Source: Closterium sp. Naga37s-1
Taxonomy: Eukaryota; Streptophyta; Zygnematophyceae; Desmidiales; Closteriaceae
Direction: 5' to 3'
DNA length: 64,000 nt
Assembly (NCBI GenBank): GCA_947471745.1
Contig: CANJKZ010000169.1
Span: forward strand, 3,684,501 to 3,748,500
Position 1 is the stretch's first letter. Every line of letters starts with the position of its first letter. Of the stretch, positions 11,025 through 20,658 are shown one piece after another. The notes below the pieces were generated by a model, which was not told the DNA's origin, made no database searches, and was given only the letters and a program-made list of their open reading frames with translations. Position numbers and translations under genes: made by a program.

Positions 11025-14000
11025 CAGACTTTCTTGATCCTTTTCATGGCTGCTTAGGTTTCCTGCCTTGCAAATGGGAGGTGCTCGCCGCTAATCCCTT
11101 CCCCTCATCTCTTAATTTCCTCCCGTTGTTTTCACTTGTTACGCAGCAGTGGGGAGGTGCGAGTATCAATTCGGCAGTCTACTGAGGAAGAGATACAGCA
11201 AGTTCTAGCTGCAAGAGGAGCTGCTACTGCTGCTGCCACTCTCGTTGCTAACGCTGGTGACTCTGCTGTTGATGGTGGTGCTGCTGCTGCTGCTACTGCC
11301 TCTCCTGATACTAATGCTGCCTCTGCTGCTGTTGGTGCTGCTGCTACTGCCTCTCCTGATACTAATGCTGCCTCTGCTGCTGCTGCTGCGGCTGCTACTG
11401 CGTCTCCTGATACCAATGCTGCCTCTGCTGCTGTTGGTGCGGCTGCTATGGGAGTGGAGGGAGGTGAGGGAGAGGAGAGCGTGAAAAGGATTGAGGTGGG
11501 AAAGGGAGTAAAAGAGAGTATGGTTGGTTGCTTGGAGGGTTTAGCGAAACGGGGCTATGAGTCAAGAGGATGGTATGATGAGTCAAGAGCAACGGGCAAA
11601 GGGAACGCCACAGAGCAAGGAAAGGGGGGAAAGAGGGTTAGATTTGACACGGCTAATTCAGACTCTTGCGGCAAACGGGTTAAGACTCGTGAGTCGATGC
11701 ATGAGACAGGAGGAACTGACGTTAGGAGTGAATGTGGGCTGCAGCAGCACCAACCACCAGTGCAACAGCAGCAGCATTCAACATCACCACCGCAACAGCA
11801 GCAACAGCAGCAACAGAAGCAGCAGCAGCAGCAATCACCACAGCAGCAGCAGCAACAGCAGCAGCATTCAACATCACCACCGCAGCAGCAGCAACAGCAG
11901 CAGCAGCATTCAACATCACCACCGCAGCAGCAGCAACAGCAGCAGCAGCAACAGCAGCAGCAGCATTCAACATCACCACCGCAGCAGCAGCAGCAGCAAC
12001 AGCAGCGTGCATGGCTGACAGTCAGCGTCTCAGACACAGGCGTGGGAATCAGCAAGGACGCATCGGACCGTCTATTCCGAGCCTTCATGCAGGGGGATCC
12101 CTCCACCTCTCGCCGCTACGGTGGCACCGGGCTTGGCCTAGCCATCTCCAAATCCCTCGTCAGCCTCATGGGCGGCGACATTCGTCTGGTTAGCGCGGTG
12201 GGCGTCGGATCGACGTTTTCGTTCACGATTAATGTCGCGGTGTCGTCGGCTGCGAGGTGCGCGCTTAAGGAAGACTCTTTGCTAAGAGACGGGATGCTGC
12301 ACCCGTTTGAGGCGTCTGAAACGGGTGTGAGGTGTGCGCTTAAGGAAGACTCTTTGCTAAGAGACGGTATGCTGCACCCTTTTGAGGCGCCTGAAACGGT
12401 TGCGACGTGTACGCTTAGTGGTTCTGCGGCTGTTGCTGCTGCTGGTGCTGCTGCTGGTGGTTTTTCTGGGGTTGGGAATGGGGCTGGAAGCAGCATCACT
12501 CTGGCCACAGGTGCCACTACCAGCTACCACCACCACCACCCACTCGCGCTGAACCAGGCTTTGAGCAGATCTGCAAAGCTCGGAGGGCCTGTGAGTGACG
12601 GGAGAGAAGGAGGAGCAGCCGCGAGTGTCCCTTGTGAGCCAGCTGCTTCAGCTGTAGCGAAGGCTGCAGGTAGCGGCTATGCAGGAATGCTTGAACAAAG
12701 AAGGTTTGAGGCACCTTCCGCAGGAGTAGCACCAGCAGAAGCAGCGGCATCGGCGGCGGCAGCAGAAACAGGTTCTTTTAAGGAGAAACAACAGCTATCA
12801 AGACAGCAGCAGCAGCAGCAGCATTTGAAAGGGCAGCTGCATGAGGAACAGCAGCAGATGCGGCAGCATGTTGCAAGCTCAGCAGCCCTATCGGCTGTCG
12901 AGAGCAACCCATTGCACAGATCAAGAATTGAGATGCACGGAGAAAGAATTGAGATGCACGGAGAAAGAATTGAGATGCACAGAGCAAGAGCTTGCGTTCC
13001 GAAAGTGCCTTCGAACAAGCTCCAAAGCTGGCACACGAAGACAGTGCACAGCGCGTGCGAGCAGGGAGGCAGAGAGGACGAGCTCCTGTTGGTGAAAACT
13101 TGCCAGGACGGCGGGGGAAGCGGGAGAGGAGATCATCGAACGGAGGGTTCTGCGAGGGATGAGCAGGAGGAGAGGCAGCAGTGGGGCGAGGAGAGGAAGG
13201 GGCAGCAGTGGGAGGCGGAGGAGGAGAGGAGGAGGAGCAAGAGAGAGGAGGAGGATGAGAGGAGGCAAAGAGAGGTGGAGGAGGAGAGGAGTAAGCGGGA
13301 AGCGGAGGAGAGGCGGCAGAGGGAGATGGAGGGGGAGAGGAAGCAGCGGCGGCGGGGGTTGGCGTGTCTGATAGCAGAGGACAACGCAGTGAACCAGATG
13401 GTGATAGAGAGGATGCTCCGAAGCCTCGGGGTTGTCAGTGACGTTGCCTCGAACGGGGCTGAGGCGGTGCGGGCGTGCGAGGGGAAGGAATACGACGTGG
13501 TTTTCATGGTGGGTGGTTTTTTGTTTTTTGTTTTTTGTTTTTTTTTTCCATTGTGAGATTGATGTTGACATTATATGGCTTCAAATCATCCTCCTCCTCC
13601 TCCTCCTCCTCCTCCTCCTCCTCCTCCTCCTCCTCCTCCTCCTCCTCCTCCTCCTCCTCCTCCTCCTCCTCCTCCTACTCTCTTCCCTTGATTCTTCTCT
13701 CTTCTCTGCCCACTCATTTCCCGACTCCTATACCCTCTTCTCCCCACCCTTCCATCAATCTCAACCGTTCAGGACTGCCACATGCCTGTGATGGACGGCT
13801 TTGAGGCCACGGAGAAGATCCGACAGCTGTACTTGCACCGAGCTCGAGGCAGAAGGAAGGAAAGGGAGAAGGTGGAGGGGGATGAGAAACCAAGGGTGAA
13901 AGAGGAGCAAGAGGAGAAAGAGGACCAGGCGAAGCAAGAGGAGATGGAAAGGGTTTGTGCTGAAACACCAGTTGCACCAGCACAAGCGCCTGCCCATTCA

Positions 14001-15594
14001 ATAGAGTCTTTGCCACCACCACTACCACAACCACCATCATCATCACCACCATCACCACCATTATTACCACCACAGCCACCATCAATATCATCACCACAAT
14101 CACCACCATCACGACCACCACCACCATCACCATCGTCTGAGGCTCCTGGGTCGCTACGTCGGCCATACATTGTTGCCCTCACGGCCAGCGCTCTGCTGCA
14201 CGAACGACTGCGGTGCACTCAGGTAACGTGCGGTGCAGTCAGGTACGATGGGGTGCACCCAAGTAAGGTGTGGGGCACTCAGAAAATGTGCGGTCCATAT
14301 TTTGTGGTGGTACCAGGTAACGCGATGAGGTAAAGTACTGAAAGTCGTCCCGCTATTTATCATCCCTTCTATCTCCTGCTGCTATTCAGGTCGGCATGGA
14401 CCACTATCTGACAAAACCTGTGAGGCCAAGCGAGCTGTAGAAAATTCAAATGTCAATGTAATACCGGTTTCTTTCCTCCTCCTGTTCTTCAGGTCGGCAT
14501 GGACCACTTCCTGACAAAACCCGTGAGGCCAAGCGAGCTGTGAGGATTCTCCGAAGTCAATCAACTACCTTAAACCTTTCCCTTTCCCCCCTCTTGTTTT
14601 TCAGGTCGGCATGGACCACTTCCTGACAAAACCCGTGAGGCCAAGCGAGCTGGAGACGCTTCTGCGGCATGTGGAACTACGAGGGGTGATGCTTCAGCAG
14701 GAGGTGGCGTGGGCAAGAGAAGAGGCCGAGATGTTGCGAGGTGAAGGAGAGAGGGGGAACAGCGAGGAGAGAGCCGACAGGGAGGTTGGAGAGGTTAAAG
14801 AGGAGCTGAAATGCGAGAGGCTCCAGAAAGGGGATGCACAGGCGAGAGCAGAGGCTTCAATGTTGAGAGGAGAAGGAGAGACTCGGCAGCAGAAAGGAGC
14901 AGACAGAGAGGGAAGGGAGGAGAGGGAGGAGAGGAAGGATGGGGAGGATGGGGGGAATCGGCTAGATGTACGATGCCAGGGTGGTTTGGTGGAGGCGGAT
15001 GAGCTGGCACATAGCACCCGGTTGCTGGATGCTGAGCTGGCACGTAGCACCGGGTTGCGGGATGCTGAGCTGGCACACAGCCCGGAGGACATGCCGCCAC
15101 TGTCAAACAGCCGGGAAAAGGACGAGGAGGAAGGGGCTTCGGGGCGGGCCGTATCCGAAGGGTGGATGAGAGGCTTGCTGAGAAAAAGGCACATGGAGGA
15201 GCAGCAGCAGGAGGAGGAGGAGGAGGAGGAGGAGGAGCTCTCAAATGAGGATGCGGTTGATAAGCAACACACACCTGCACGTGCTGATGCATATGCTGAT
15301 GCACATGCTGATGCACATGCTGATGCACATGCTGATGCACATGCTGATGCACATGCTGATGCACATGGTGATGCTCATGGTGATGCACATGCTCCACAAC
15401 CACCACCACCACAACCGGTGGCTCGTTACAGCCTGAAAAGAGTTGCAGACTCGTTATATCACACCACCACCACCGCCACGGCGAAAGATCAGGCTAGGCT
15501 AGGAGGAAGTGGTGGTGGGGTTACGAAGAATAAGATGGATAGGGATGGGGATAGCGTTGTAAGGGATATAAGCAAAGAAAGTTGTAGGAAGTAG
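3934..15594 (+). CDS. PAS-domain hybrid histidine kinase with C-terminal receiver
   Basis: Proposed exons are 3934-4590, 4995-5996, 6402-6680, 7627-7798, 9884-10122, 10804-10913, 11147-13508, 13773-14222 and 14605-15594. All junctions are GT-AG and phase-consistent, giving about 2086 residues. Residues 554-665 form a PAS-like domain ([19 protein letters not shown] to [10 protein letters not shown]), followed by a short coiled coil and the H-box ([12 protein letters not shown], phospho-His). The ATPase domain has an N-box (NLVSNAIKF), G1 (DTGVGI) and G2 (GTGLGLAIS). The receiver has AEDN, the acceptor Asp at the start of [14 protein letters not shown] and LTKPV. No membrane segment is evident, so it is probably a soluble sensor kinase in the CKI2/AHK5-like or PAS-kinase class. 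Ala/Gln-rich linkers are very long, and poly-Q splits the ATPase domain. Upstream exons 1-2 match no domain I know. Tandem exon copies surround most exons, so real splicing may differ. Confidence 0.85.
4733..4919. repeat. TG/GGTG microsatellite in intron 1
   Basis: A long (TG)n tract with interspersed GGTG lies within the 4591-4994 intron of the histidine kinase. The Val-Cys-rich frames on + and Thr-His-rich frames on - are artefacts. Confidence 0.95.
6133..7210 (+). repeat. serial copies of the PAS-domain exon
   Basis: The exon used in the model is 6402-6680. A preceding copy at 6133-6260 has its own acceptor and encodes the same first half ([20 protein letters not shown]) but breaks down in a C-run. 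Later copies of the second half follow at about 6748-6930, 6979-7072 and 7126-7210, all around [20 protein letters not shown]. Those at 6930 and 7072 keep a CAG|GTAA donor. The last copy is clearly degenerate. Confidence 0.88.
7302..8178 (+). repeat. serial copies of the PAS-end/H-box exon
   Basis: The functional copy is taken as 7627-7798. A copy at 7451-7554 begins identically (LMRVGADSV) but a (TG)7 expansion shifts the frame, and it lacks the H-box. A trace of an older copy lies near 7302-7332. Downstream, the H-box part alone is repeated at about 7920-8018 and 8090-8178, each ending ATGAA(T/C)G|GT with an intact [11 protein letters not shown]. Only 7627-7798 carries both halves in one frame. 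Confidence 0.87.
8243..9842 (+). repeat. 234-bp array of the kinase dimerisation exon
   Basis: Copies of the start of exon 9884-10122 ([20 protein letters not shown]) begin at 8390, 8548, 8782, 9016, 9250, 9484 and 9718, plus a fragment at 8243. The last six have an exact 234-bp period, near-identical exon part and near-identical intron. The exon-like part runs to a GGCAG|GTAGC donor (166 nt, not a multiple of three). The copy at 9016 has an in-frame TAG at 9150-9152. A 602-residue open frame across this array reads the wrong frame and is an artefact of 234 being divisible by three. Confidence 0.93.
10157..10690 (+). repeat. copies of the 3' half of the dimerisation exon
   Basis: After the functional exon ends at 10122, its second half ([15 protein letters not shown] to AADKGL) recurs at about 10157-10283, 10322-10448 and 10520-10614. 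Each ends in AAG or CAG followed by GT. A degenerate copy of the start of the next exon ([13 protein letters not shown]) lies at about 10650-10690, before the functional one at 10804. Confidence 0.85.
11755..12006 (+). repeat. coding CAG/CAA repeat (poly-Gln) inside ATPase domain
   Basis: Runs of CAG/CAA codons are interrupted by a recurring [10 protein letters not shown] motif (four main blocks). They sit in the histidine kinase reading frame between GEVRVSI and [14 protein letters not shown], that is, inside the fold of the HATPase domain. With the adjacent Ala/Asp-Thr-Asn repeats (11215-11450), the insertion is nearly 290 residues. Confidence 0.93.
13588..13674. repeat. CTC microsatellite in receiver-domain intron
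   Basis: An uninterrupted (CTC)n tract of about 29 units serves as an extended polypyrimidine stretch in the 13509-13772 intron of the histidine kinase. Confidence 0.95.
14391..14541 (+). repeat. two extra receiver exons ending in early stops
   Basis: Two copies of the start of the last histidine kinase exon (14605) precede it at about 14392-14441 and 14493-14542. Both have a TTCAG or TTCTTCAG acceptor followed by VGMDH(Y/F)[10 protein letters not shown]. The first then reads TAG and the second TGA, where the third copy continues with Glu. Each could serve as an alternative last exon that completes the receiver but removes the 310-residue tail. Confidence 0.82.
15288..15389 (+). repeat. 12-bp coding repeat (Ala-Asp-Ala-His)
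   Basis: About eight units of GCTGATGCACAT lie in frame near the histidine kinase C-terminus, giving an ADAH tetrapeptide tract with GDAH variants at the end. It lies in a tail without recognised domains. Confidence 0.93.
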
Positions 15595-16766
15595 TTCAAC
15601 GTGAACAATTATTGAAGTAGTTGTCACAGAATGTGTGCGCATCTGTAAATATTACAGAATTTCTCAAAAGCATTTCATTTTAAGAAATATAAGCGCGTGG
15701 AGTGCAGTGGTGATATATGTGTTTTGTATCACATTAAATCCTGTGTTCATTTTATTTATGGTAAAAGACGGTGAAGTTCCAAAAGGAGACGAGCACGTTC
15801 AGAAAATGGCCGTACTCCTCCCCACCCATCCTTCTTGAGTGAAATTTCGAACCGCGTTTTCGCAAATTGAAACGCTTATTGCCGTGTTTCAAGGTCAGCT
15901 GGAACCTTTCCTTGGCGAAACCTACGGAAGCTCAGCCAATCATCTTCGTCCGAAGGGCACAGAAAATGTGGTTTGGCAAAGCCCCGCCCTCACGCCAATT
16001 GCCCCACCGGCATCTGCTCGAATCGAAATGGTCAGGCATGAGAACCGCATTTGGATGTGCGGATTTATCCGAATCGCGCACATCAATGCGCCTTATCTCA
16101 ATGTGCAGATGCAAAACGGACGGTCTGTAGGGGATGGGTTGGAGAATGCAAACTCGATTCGATGTTTTCACCCCATAGCTTCTCCATCAGCTTGCAGCTT
16201 GCGTTATGATGCGAGCAGCCAGCAGTTTCGGCTGGTTTCTGGTTAGCTAGACTGGCCAATGTTGCCGGTAGGAGAGAAGCACGACCAGGTTACAGACCGG
16301 GACTGGGCCCAGGGACCGGCAAAGGCTATTATCCATGGTGAATAGCTTTTCTATCAGCAGCAGAAGGAGCAGCAAAGCAGCAGCAACTTGCCGATTGAAG
16401 TAGAGCAGACTACAGTCAGAACAGCACCTTTCGTTCTAGCACAAGTCCACGACCTAGGCCGCCCTTTCTCCGTCACCTCGCGCTTATTCTCTTACACCAT
16501 AACTCGAGACATTTCCGCCACATCAGACGGGTTCGTTGCAACAAGTGCGATCACCATTATTCGCCCGCCGAATCGACGACCACGGCCTGATTTTCCAGTC
16601 AAATCAAATACCAAAATTGGCCGCCGATACGACGATTGCCTTGATCCGACCCGTCTTCAATAGAACTGCGACCCAGCAACGCACCTATTAGACGCTCCTC
16701 GCCGCAAGAAATACAGGATATTGTCACAAGTTCGCACTAGCCGTAGTACTGTATCCGCGTAAGAGT
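15595..16766. other. intergenic region, no supported gene
   Basis: This holds the 3' flank of the histidine kinase and the upstream region of the first GT47 gene. Two moderate open frames (15839-16246, 16388-16663) show no recognisable family, so I do not call them. Composition is lower in GC than the genes. Confidence 0.5.
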
Positions 16767-19544
16767 ATGGGGCATTACAGCGAAAAACCGTCCCGTTTCC
16801 CCTTCCTGCTCTCTCACTTCACGTGCTCCGCTCTAGGGGTCCTCCTTTTAATCGTCTACTTCGCAACCCTTGGCCCGCCGTTAAAGCTCGTTCCAAGAGC
16901 CACCCGGCCCTTCGTTTCCGCCCCTTCCGCCGTTTCTTCCGCCTTCCCGTCCGTCCATGTAACCGAAGCCACGGAGATGGACGGGGACGGGCAGTGGTTG
17001 GAAACGAGCGTGCAAGTAACGGTCGTGCGGACAAAACGGGAAGCCGGGCCCTTGAGTGGCAAAGAGAAGTATGGAGAGAATACGCAGCAGGGCAACGATA
17101 ATACCCAGCAGGGCGATGAAGATACGCAGCAGTGGGATGAAGATACGCAGCAGGAGAAATCGGCGCAGCTCGTGCAACTGGCTCCGGAGGCGCAATGGGA
17201 GCAGGAGCTGTGGCCAAAACGGGAAGCGGGGGCCTTGAGTGGCAACGAGAAGTATGGAGAGAATACGCAGCAGGGCAACGATGATACGAAGCCGGGCGAT
17301 GATGATACGCAGCAGCAGAAATCGGTGCAGCTAGCGAGGGAGGCGCAATGGGTGACGGAGCAGGACCTGTGGCATGGGGAAGAAATGCAGGCTCTTCGGA
17401 AGCAGGAGGAGCGCGCGCAGCAACAGGAGCAGGGTGCGCAGCAACAGGAGCAGCGAACGCAGCATCAGGCGCAGCGCGCGCAACAGAAGGAGCAGGACGC
17501 GCAACGAAAAGAGCAGCGTGCGCAGCAACAGGAGCAGCTCACGCAGCAAAAGGAGCAGCGCGCGCAGCAAAAGCAGGGAGCGCAGCAGCAGCGCACGCAG
17601 CAAACGGAGCAGCAAACCCAGCAGCAGGAACAACAAGGCCCTCAGAAACAGGAGCAGCAGGGGCAAACGAAACAGGATAGCACGAAACGAATCAAAACAA
17701 ATCGAGAACACCGAAAGAACGTCGGTGTGCCCCCCAGCAGCAATTCTCGTCAAGCCGCTGTTGGCGGGGACAAAAAGAAACGCGCGGCCAGGGGGGGAAG
17801 GGACGCGGGCGGGGAAAGGGGCGGCGGTAGAGGTGGCAGGGGCGAGAAGCTCGCGGCTGCGACGGGCTCTGCTAGTAACGCCACCGCGACAGCCACCACC
17901 CCCGCCGCTTCTCTCGACATCCCCGGCACGGCCGCCGCGAATGCATCTGGTGCGGCAGATTCACCTGGTGAAATGGAGGCATCCGCGAGCGTACCCGTAG
18001 GGGCGGCGTGCCAGGGGCGGGCGATTTACGTGTACCCGCTATCGGCGCGCTTCAACCAGTGGATGGTGGACGATTGCGTTGAGAGCCGCATCAAGGGCTT
18101 TTGCCTCACCAGTCGGCACGGCGGGCTGGGTACGAGGCTCGCCACCTGGGACGACGCGGCAGAAGGGGGCAGCGGCAGCAACTCGACTAGCGGCAACGGC
18201 AGCGGAGGCAGCAGCAGCAGCAGCAGCAACGACGGCAGCGGCAACGGCAACGGCAGCGGCAGCGGCAGCGGCAGCGGTGGTGGGAGCAGTGGAGTGATGA
18301 GCGGTGCTGGTGGTGCGAGTGAGGGCTGGCGGAACCAGTGGTTTTTAACCGAGAGCGTCAATAACGAGGAAATTTTCCACTCGCGTCTCCTGCAGCACCC
18401 CTGCCGAACCTCGGACCCAGACTCGGCGGATTTCCTGTTCATCCCGGCGTACCTGGGCTGGTCGGTCTGGTCGCTCGTGGAACACGGGCTCTTCGTAGAT
18501 CGGGACCAGCCGGGAATCGAACTCGAGCGCTATCTTTTGGAGGAAAACCCGGATTTCAAACGGCTAGTGGATCAAGGGAATCATGTTCTGGTGCTCGGCC
18601 GCCCAATTTGGGACTTCAGGAGGGTAAAAGAGTGGGGATCGGATCTTTGGTGGCGGCCGACCTTCAATAATGTCACACTGCTTACTGTAGAGGCCACACG
18701 GGAGTGGTACGGCAGAGAGGTGTTTTCCATTCCTTACCCGACTTCGTTCCATCCTGTAGGCTCGGCAGAGCTGCAGGGTTGGATGAATCACGCTCGGGAC
18801 CACGTCCGGCCGTTTCTGTACGCGTTTGTAGGCGGCAGACGGGCTAAGGAGACGATAGAGGGTGCGCTGAGAGGAGCTCTGCTGCGGGAATGCGAGATCG
18901 AACCAGAGAAATGCTTACTTTTGGAATGTTACAGTGCAGATGCGGAGGCCGTAACTGAAGCAGCAGCCGAGATCGGTCGGGAGGCGGCCAGTCGGAAAGC
19001 TGCAGCAACAGGAAAAGGAGAAGGGATAGCTGAAGTTAATGAGGAAGAGCCTAGAGTGGATCTTCCTGGGTGCACCGATCCGAGGAGAGTAGCTGGCGCG
19101 ATGCTGCGGGCAGAGTTTTGTCTCCAGCCAGTGGGAGACAGCCAAACCCGCCGGTCCTTCTTTGACTCCATCATCGCAGGCTGCATACCTGTGGTGTTTT
19201 CCACGGATACGTTCGACAGCCAGTATCCGTGGTTCTTTGACCCTAAGCCGGAGGCACGGCGGAAGATTGCAGTCATGGTGGATCCAGAGGATGTGATTTC
19301 AGGCCGAGTGAAGATTGTGGAGCTGTTGGGGAAGATATCTGTGGAAAGGAAAGAGGAGATGAGACAAGAGATGCAGCTTCATGTTCCGAGGCTGTTGCTG
19401 AGAGACCATACAAAAGAGGGAGAGGTGGGAGAGGAGGGACTTTTCGAAGATATGGTTGACATTACTATCAATGGCTTGGTTGAGAGGAAAAATATGAGAG
19501 AAGCTGGAACTGCCGGTGATTATTTCCCTTGGTTCAACACCTAG
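16767..19544 (+). CDS. exostosin-like (GT47) glycosyltransferase, copy A
   Basis: Single-exon gene of 925 residues. It starts with a short cytosolic tail and one hydrophobic segment at about residues 15-35 (LGVLLLIVYFATLG), the type II signal-anchor layout of Golgi glycosyltransferases. A long stem follows, containing two near-identical blocks (GPLSGKEKYGENTQQGN and GALSGNEKYGENTQQGN) and Gln/Glu/Arg repeats likely to form a coiled coil. The exostosin domain covers about 412-915: IYVYPLSARFNQW, FHSRLLQHPCRTSDPDSADF, FIPAYLGWS, the NVTLLTVEA segment and the donor-binding end FDSIIAGCIPVVF. A Gly/Ser tract interrupts the domain near 475-510. Such enzymes build cell-wall polysaccharides; the exact sugar is not predictable. 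It is paralogous to the next gene, and no exon array is present because there are no introns. Confidence 0.9.
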   Translation: MGHYSEKPSRFPFLLSHFTCSALGVLLLIVYFATLGPPLKLVPRATRPFVSAPSAVSSAFPSVHVTEATEMDGDGQWLETSVQVTVVRTKREAGPLSGKEKYGENTQQGNDNTQQGDEDTQQWDEDTQQEKSAQLVQLAPEAQWEQELWPKREAGALSGNEKYGENTQQGNDDTKPGDDDTQQQKSVQLAREAQWVTEQDLWHGEEMQALRKQEERAQQQEQGAQQQEQRTQHQAQRAQQKEQDAQRKEQRAQQQEQLTQQKEQRAQQKQGAQQQRTQQTEQQTQQQEQQGPQKQEQQGQTKQDSTKRIKTNREHRKNVGVPPSSNSRQAAVGGDKKKRAARGGRDAGGERGGGRGGRGEKLAAATGSASNATATATTPAASLDIPGTAAANASGAADSPGEMEASASVPVGAACQGRAIYVYPLSARFNQWMVDDCVESRIKGFCLTSRHGGLGTRLATWDDAAEGGSGSNSTSGNGSGGSSSSSSNDGSGNGNGSGSGSGSGGGSSGVMSGAGGASEGWRNQWFLTESVNNEEIFHSRLLQHPCRTSDPDSADFLFIPAYLGWSVWSLVEHGLFVDRDQPGIELERYLLEENPDFKRLVDQGNHVLVLGRPIWDFRRVKEWGSDLWWRPTFNNVTLLTVEATREWYGREVFSIPYPTSFHPVGSAELQGWMNHARDHVRPFLYAFVGGRRAKETIEGALRGALLRECEIEPEKCLLLECYSADAEAVTEAAAEIGREAASRKAAATGKGEGIAEVNEEEPRVDLPGCTDPRRVAGAMLRAEFCLQPVGDSQTRRSFFDSIIAGCIPVVFSTDTFDSQYPWFFDPKPEARRKIAVMVDPEDVISGRVKIVELLGKISVERKEEMRQEMQLHVPRLLLRDHTKEGEVGEEGLFEDMVDITINGLVERKNMREAGTAGDYFPWFNT

Positions 19545-20658
19545 TCAGTTCCCAGCGTTTTTTATTTTGGAAATCAGGTGGGGTAAGTTCATTAGGCATT
19601 CTGATTTGTTGTTTTGTACTCTTAACTCTGTAGACGGGGGTAAAGGATGTTTCTATTAGGATGTGTAGGACCTGTACTATATCCGCTAACGCGTCTTCGT
19701 ATATGCTCGATCTGACACGTTGTCAGGGTCACAAGTTGGGCAGACAAATGTTGTCGAATCGGGCGAACTCTCGTCGTCGGTACGGTAGCACTGTACAGTA
19801 CAGTAGCACGTCAGGCCAGAATGCTGATGCACCTCTTTCTCGCCAGACTGACATTGGCCATATTGACGGACCGGCTGTACTGACATCAATGCGTCCAGAA
19901 TGGTCCCAGAACATACCATATAAGCACATTTGCCGCACTCAACCGTACGCAAACGCACGTTTCCTTCCATAAAATGTTGTGTACCGTTCCTCTGGAGTGC
20001 ATTTGCCCGCCACCTACCTGCCGTTCGGTTGCAAGCACCAGATCGCTAGGGTCCAAGGAACAGTGCGCTAGGGTCCAAGCAACAGTACGCACTTCCCATT
20101 GTCAGTCTGGCGCGAGAGAGGGTGTGTATGACCGTACGGTCTGTAACTGTTCGCTCTTGGTCCCAGCTGCTTCGTAAGGGCTTCGCAGCACCTTACCGAT
20201 TCGCTGACTGGCACTCTGTGCGCTACCCGCTGTCGCAAGCGCGCTCCGGGGACTAACCAGTCGAAAAGTCTCTGATTCGAAGGTTCTCCCTGAACCTCAG
20301 ATTACGGAACGGAAGGAATTCCCAAGGGGAGTCCCCCCAAACGCTGCTTTTCTTGCTAACCGTTGCAGCAAAGCTCATTTCTAGACTAGACCAATCGTTG
20401 TGTGCCTCATATTCCACCTCCTAGCCACGACTTGAGTTTTGCTTGTAGCTCAGGACAATGTGTTGCGAGCGCATGAAGTCTGCCCTGAAGTGCCGTAGCT
20501 GAAGTGGGCTCGTGAAACTCAGCTCGTACGATCAATTTAATCTCCAGCGGTACGGCCGTGATTTTCCCTAGCTTCCAGTCTTGGGTATTCCTTAGTGCTT
20601 TCGTACTTGAATTTATTTCCCATTCGAAGACGGTGTCAGCAGCGACGTGTCGCAGTTC
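19545..20658. other. spacer between GT47 paralogues
   Basis: No open frame worth calling. The spacer carries the 3' flank of copy A and the upstream region of copy B. Small direct repeats are visible (CTAGGGTCCAAGGAACAGT near 20045 and a similar string near 20070). Confidence 0.5.

Noticed and set aside
15839..16246. 135-residue + strand frame between the kinase and GT47 genes
   Set aside because: Mixed composition but no recognisable family, no splice partners; could be chance in promoter DNA.
16388..16663. 91-residue + strand frame
   Set aside because: Short, unrecognised and close upstream of the GT47 start; probably leader or promoter.
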